Source: Halomonas sp. TD01
GTDB lineage: Bacteria > Pseudomonadota > Gammaproteobacteria > Pseudomonadales > Halomonadaceae
NCBI RefSeq assembly: GCF_923868895.1
Contig: NZ_OV350343.1
Span: 3,906,001-3,970,000 of the forward strand
Reading direction: 5' to 3'
DNA length: 64,000 nt
Below are positions 57,801 to 64,000 of the stretch, one piece after another; position 1 is the first letter of the stretch, and the number at the start of each line of letters is the position of its first letter. The notes under the pieces are model-generated. The model searched no databases. It had not been told where the DNA came from and was given only the letters and a program-made list of their open reading frames with translations. The position numbers and the translations under genes were made by a program.

Positions 57801-57828
57801 CTACAATCTCGTTTAGGAAACAGACAGC

Positions 57829-58116
57829 ATGATCAAAGTAATCATTGAACGGCGTATTATGCCTGGCCTGGAAGAAGAGTATGAACTAGCTGCCCGCGAA
57901 GCTATGCGCGTTTCACTCGGTGTACGGGGGTTTGTCGGTGGTGAAACGCTTGTTGAACTCGGCCATACTGATCGCCGCCTTATGATTACCAAATGGCGCG
58001 ACCTTCGCGCTTGGAAAGAGTGGCATTCAAGTGACGCACGTGCAACGGCCATGCAACGTATACTACCTCTATTAACAGAGGACGAAACAATCCGTGTATA
58101 CGAGCCTGGCTGTTAA
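57829..58116 (+). CDS. antibiotic biosynthesis monooxygenase-type small protein
   Basis: A 95-residue ferredoxin-like dimeric alpha-beta barrel: IKVIIERRIMPGLEEEYELAAREA, GFVGGETLVELGHTDRRLMITKWRDLRAWKEWHSS. Related proteins act on quinones or haem; the name reflects the fold, not an antibiotic role. AGGAA precedes the ATG. It is divergent from tusA. Confidence 0.8.
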   Translation: MIKVIIERRIMPGLEEEYELAAREAMRVSLGVRGFVGGETLVELGHTDRRLMITKWRDLRAWKEWHSSDARATAMQRILPLLTEDETIRVYEPGC

Positions 58117-58143
58117 CCTCCTTACGCTAGCCCTGCCTTTAAA

Positions 58144-59211
58144 TTAGTGAGCAAGCCTTACATGAACCGTCACTTCTTCCCGATCATGGTAGAGGTGGCG
58201 ACATGTAATCTTTGCTCGCACACCCGCCGTTTCCAAAGCTTCTTCCAGGGTACTAATACAGCGAGTAACTTCGTCCCAGCGTTTCTTCATGGGTAGCTTT
58301 AAATTAAAAATCGCCTCTCGACACCATTTTCGAGTCAACCACCGCTCCACCATTGCTAGCACGCGCACAGGCTTATCGACGATATCGCACACCAGCCAAT
58401 CCATTCGCTGCGGCGGCTCCCAAGTAAATCCATCTTCTTTAAGATGATCTATCTGCCCAGTAGCCATTAGCTGCTTGTCCATTGGTCCATTATCGATCGC
58501 ATAAACATACATGCCGCGCTGGACTAGCTGCCAAGTCCAACCACCTGGAGCGGCCCCTAAATCCGCTGCCTGCATATGATCTGCAAGCCGTGTATCCCAC
58601 TCCTCTCGGGGAATAAACTCATGCCATGCCTCTTCTAGCTTCAGTGTTGAGCGGCTTGGTGCACGAGAAGGGAAACGCAGGCGACGAATACCATTAATCA
58701 GTTCACTTCGATTATCAGGAAAACTCATGCCAAGCTGAACACGATCACCATCCGTCCAGAAAATATGCAAGCGACGTGCACCGGCTTTCCCGCGCAGAGC
58801 ACCCCTTTTTTTTAGCATACTTTGCAATGGTTTAGTCAGCGCTTTAATTAAGCCTGCCAATGCTTTGCCATCATTAGTATCTGGCGTTTCGTGCCAAATT
58901 TCTTCAAAGCTCCAACGACTTGCCTTCACCTGATCTAAAATGGCGGTGAGACGGTCATCTCGAGACAGTGTTAGAGCAGGCATAGCCGCTAAACTTTGAC
59001 GAGCAAAAATGAGCCGCTTAAATGCAGCCTTCCGATGCAATTCATTAATTGGCTCTTCATCCAAGCGCGTTAAACTTGCCCAACCTTCGCCTTGCGCAGG
59101 TTCACAACTTACTTCTTGCTGCTTGGCATGGTACTGCATTTCAGCCAATGCGTCGCTTTCAAACCCTGGGCGGCAATAGACAAGCCACGACGTGGGTACT
59201 GTTTCACTCAC
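58144..59211 (-). CDS. rlmM: 23S rRNA C2498 2'-O-methyltransferase RlmM
   Basis: A 355-residue SAM methyltransferase. The amino THUMP-like half is followed by AADLGAAPGGWTWQLVQRG (SAM site), DWLVCDIVDKPV and WCREAIFNLKLPMKKRW. Methylates C2498 of 23S rRNA, whose gene lies just upstream on the same strand. GTG start with AGGTG. Confidence 0.93.
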   Translation of the reverse strand: MSETVPTSWLVYCRPGFESDALAEMQYHAKQQEVSCEPAQGEGWASLTRLDEEPINELHRKAAFKRLIFARQSLAAMPALTLSRDDRLTAILDQVKASRWSFEEIWHETPDTNDGKALAGLIKALTKPLQSMLKKRGALRGKAGARRLHIFWTDGDRVQLGMSFPDNRSELINGIRRLRFPSRAPSRSTLKLEEAWHEFIPREEWDTRLADHMQAADLGAAPGGWTWQLVQRGMYVYAIDNGPMDKQLMATGQIDHLKEDGFTWEPPQRMDWLVCDIVDKPVRVLAMVERWLTRKWCREAIFNLKLPMKKRWDEVTRCISTLEEALETAGVRAKITCRHLYHDREEVTVHVRLAH

Positions 59212-59380
59212 CCTTTCACCTCGAAAGTAATTTCATGTCATAGGTGAACATCTATTCAGAATAAAATGCCCCCGTTAATCGCCGCATCATATCACTTTCT
59301 TTCAAATGCTTTCTAAGTAGTGAGAACAGCAGCGAGAATTTATCTACTTGATTAGCTTAAAACATTATTAGCAACCAACA

Positions 59381-59414
59381 AAAAACCCCAGCTTCTAATG
59401 AAGCTGGGGTTTTT
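59381..59414 (-). terminator. outer terminator of the rRNA operon
   Basis: A fifteen-base perfect stem (AAAAACCCCAGCTTC with GAAGCTGGGGTTTTT, TAAT loop) with a strong T run on the minus strand; it lies beyond the 5S remnant. The spacer 59212-59380 before rlmM holds no other clear feature. Confidence 0.92.
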
Positions 59415-59417
59415 CTT

Positions 59418-59436
59418 AATAAGTGCCTGACGATGA
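59418..59436 (-). repeat. remnant of a second 5S rRNA 3' end
   Basis: The nineteen bases AATAAGTGCCTGACGATGA repeat exactly the 3' end and first downstream bases of the 5S gene (59583-59601). The rest of the 5S is absent, so this is a leftover of a duplicate 5S. Confidence 0.75.
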
Positions 59437-59553
59437 TCCGGGCGGCGCTCCGCTACTCTACTCGTCTCATCCTGAGACTCGCCCTTCGGGCCCGCTAAAG
59501 CGGTTCCCGTTTGTTCCCGACAAACGGGGTCCAGGGGAGCCCCCTAAAAAGCA
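59437..59553. other. GC-rich structured segment between the 5S remnant and 5S gene
   Basis: No gene is seen. It holds inverted repeats including CCCGTTTGT-TCCCG-ACAAACGGG (59506-59528) and GCCC-TTC-GGGC (59481-59491), and is richer in G+C than the flanks. Identity unknown. Confidence 0.6.
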
Positions 59554-59579
59554 AAACCCCGACCAAATGGCCGGGGTTT
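59554..59579 (-). terminator. inner terminator after 5S
   Basis: AAACCCCGACC pairs with GGCCGGGGTTT with one mismatch and a four-base loop; the minus strand reads TTTTGCTTTTT after it. It directly follows the 5S gene. Confidence 0.85.
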
Positions 59580-59589
59580 CTCAATAAGT

Positions 59590-59706
59590 GCCTGACGATG
59601 ACCTACTCTCGCATGGGGAGACCCCACACTACCATCGGCGCTAAGCGGTTTCACTTCTGAGTTCGGCAAGGGATCAGGTGGTTCACGCGTGCTATGGTCG
59701 TCAGGC
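59590..59706 (-). rRNA. rrf: 5S ribosomal RNA
   Basis: About 117 bases. On the minus strand it begins GCCTGACGACCATAGCACGC and contains the conserved CCTGATCCCTTGCCGAAC and GAGAGTAGGTCATCGTCAGG; the ends pair. Same operon as 23S, 145 bases downstream. Confidence 0.95.
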
Positions 59707-59716
59707 GTAACTGGTC

Positions 59717-59851
59717 ATGTATATCATGCTGAACGTGTCATCGATGTTTTGTGGCGTCTCTTTCGTCTCACGCCCTCCGTGTGTCACGTTGGGCTTGAGT
59801 CGCGTATCCGGTTTTCGTTATCACTGCGACCAGACCCCTTGGGTGTTATAG

Positions 59852-59859
<8 letters not shown>
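59717..59859 (-). other. 3' arm of the pre-23S processing stalk
   Basis: This spacer between 23S and 5S pairs with the 16S-23S spacer. ATGTATATCATGCTGA (59717-59732) and GTTATAGGGTCAAGC (59845-59859) are exact complements of segments at 62850-62865 and 62736-62750, and a longer imperfect match lies between them. It should form an RNase III substrate. Confidence 0.75.
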
Positions 59860-62743
<2,884 letters not shown>

Positions 62744-63065
62744 CTATAACCCGAAGGAGTCTGGTGTCTCGCAATGATAACGATTGCCGGATACGCTTGA
62801 GACGTATCACAAAACAATTACGTATAAACACTTCAAAGAAGCGTTTATGTCAGCATGATATACATTGTTAAAGAGCGACTGCTATGCGCAGTGATAAGCG
62901 GTTGCTTTTTTCACATTAAAAGGAAAAGAAAGGTCTTTAAAGACGATCTTAAAAAAGCTCTTTTCTCTTCTTTCAATAGGAAGAAAACGCTTATCACTGC
63001 GTATCAACAGCATTCTGATCAGGTAATTCATTGTGAGCGCTTACCGCGAGGGATGATGCATCGTT
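62744..63065 (-). other. 16S-23S spacer without tRNA
   Basis: The 322-base spacer holds no tRNA-Ile or tRNA-Ala. It contains a boxA match and one arm of the 23S processing stalk, plus A/T-rich sequence near 62900-63000 that could pair to process 16S. Confidence 0.85.
62865..62876 (-). promoter_or_regulatory. boxA antitermination site
   Basis: The minus strand reads GCTCTTTAACAA, an exact match to the ribosomal boxA core that recruits Nus factors before 23S. Confidence 0.8.

Positions 63066-64000
<935 letters not shown>

Overview
The window looks like a chromosomal segment of a moderately halophilic gammaproteobacterium of the Halomonas/Vreelandella type. This is an inference from the gene set: proline catabolism duplicated around PutA/PutP, FadB/FadA, SUF, RlmM, EpmC and TatD, gammaproteobacterial DUFs such as DUF1315, DUF3549 and DUF3080, and rRNA sequence. 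No insertion sequence, phage gene, tRNA or CRISPR array was seen.

Layout. Positions 1-7050 hold small membrane proteins (DUF2231, CopD/HemJ-like), a leftward set (DUF1315, DUF2797, rhomboid protease), a phosphoesterase-NAD kinase pair, a DMT exporter and an unusual Pmp3-domain protein. Positions 7241-8291 hold a CBS protein and a small membrane protein. Positions 8318-19759 are a proline island: an AraC regulator, then putA-putP-putA-putP all on the plus strand. The two PutPs are nearly the same protein; the two PutAs are clearly different and the second is longer. Positions 20040-24486 hold ompW, yqcC, DUF3549 and a rimB-rimK pair. Positions 24506-31295 are a leftward SUF iron-sulfur operon (Rrf2 regulator, sufB, C, D, S, T) followed by sanA, with Fur-like boxes upstream. 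Positions 31586-35291 hold small stress and redox proteins and an HDAC-like deacetylase. Positions 35350-38726 are fadBA. Positions 38998-43783 hold a DUF5924 membrane protein, a MarR regulator, a universal stress protein and uup. Positions 43937-51871 hold an AraC regulator facing a leftward acyl-CoA catabolic operon (periplasmic binding protein, two acyl-CoA ligases, acyl-CoA dehydrogenase, thiolase). Positions 52141-59211 hold tatD, epmC, a MATE pump, a DUF3080 lipoprotein, tusA and rlmM. From 59381 to the end lies a leftward rRNA operon (16S cut by the window edge, 23S, 5S) with no tRNA in the 16S-23S spacer, double terminators and a remnant of a second 5S 3' end.

How parts work together. 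The put genes import proline with sodium and oxidise it to glutamate, useful where proline is an osmolyte and carbon source. SUF, its Rrf2 regulator and the Fur-like boxes suggest cluster assembly tuned to iron and cluster supply. FadB/FadA can complete the steps (hydratase, hydroxyacyl dehydrogenase) missing from the second acyl-CoA operon. RimB/RimK (ribosomal S6 tailing), EpmC (EF-P), RlmM (23S) and TusA (tRNA thiolation) form a scattered set of translation-modifying enzymes.

Most of the window is conventional chromosomal housekeeping. The strongest unusual signals are the doubled put island, the ligase-thiolase operon with an orphan binding protein, the 5S remnant with a structured GC-rich insert, and a short motif shared by two leftward terminators and 5S rRNA.
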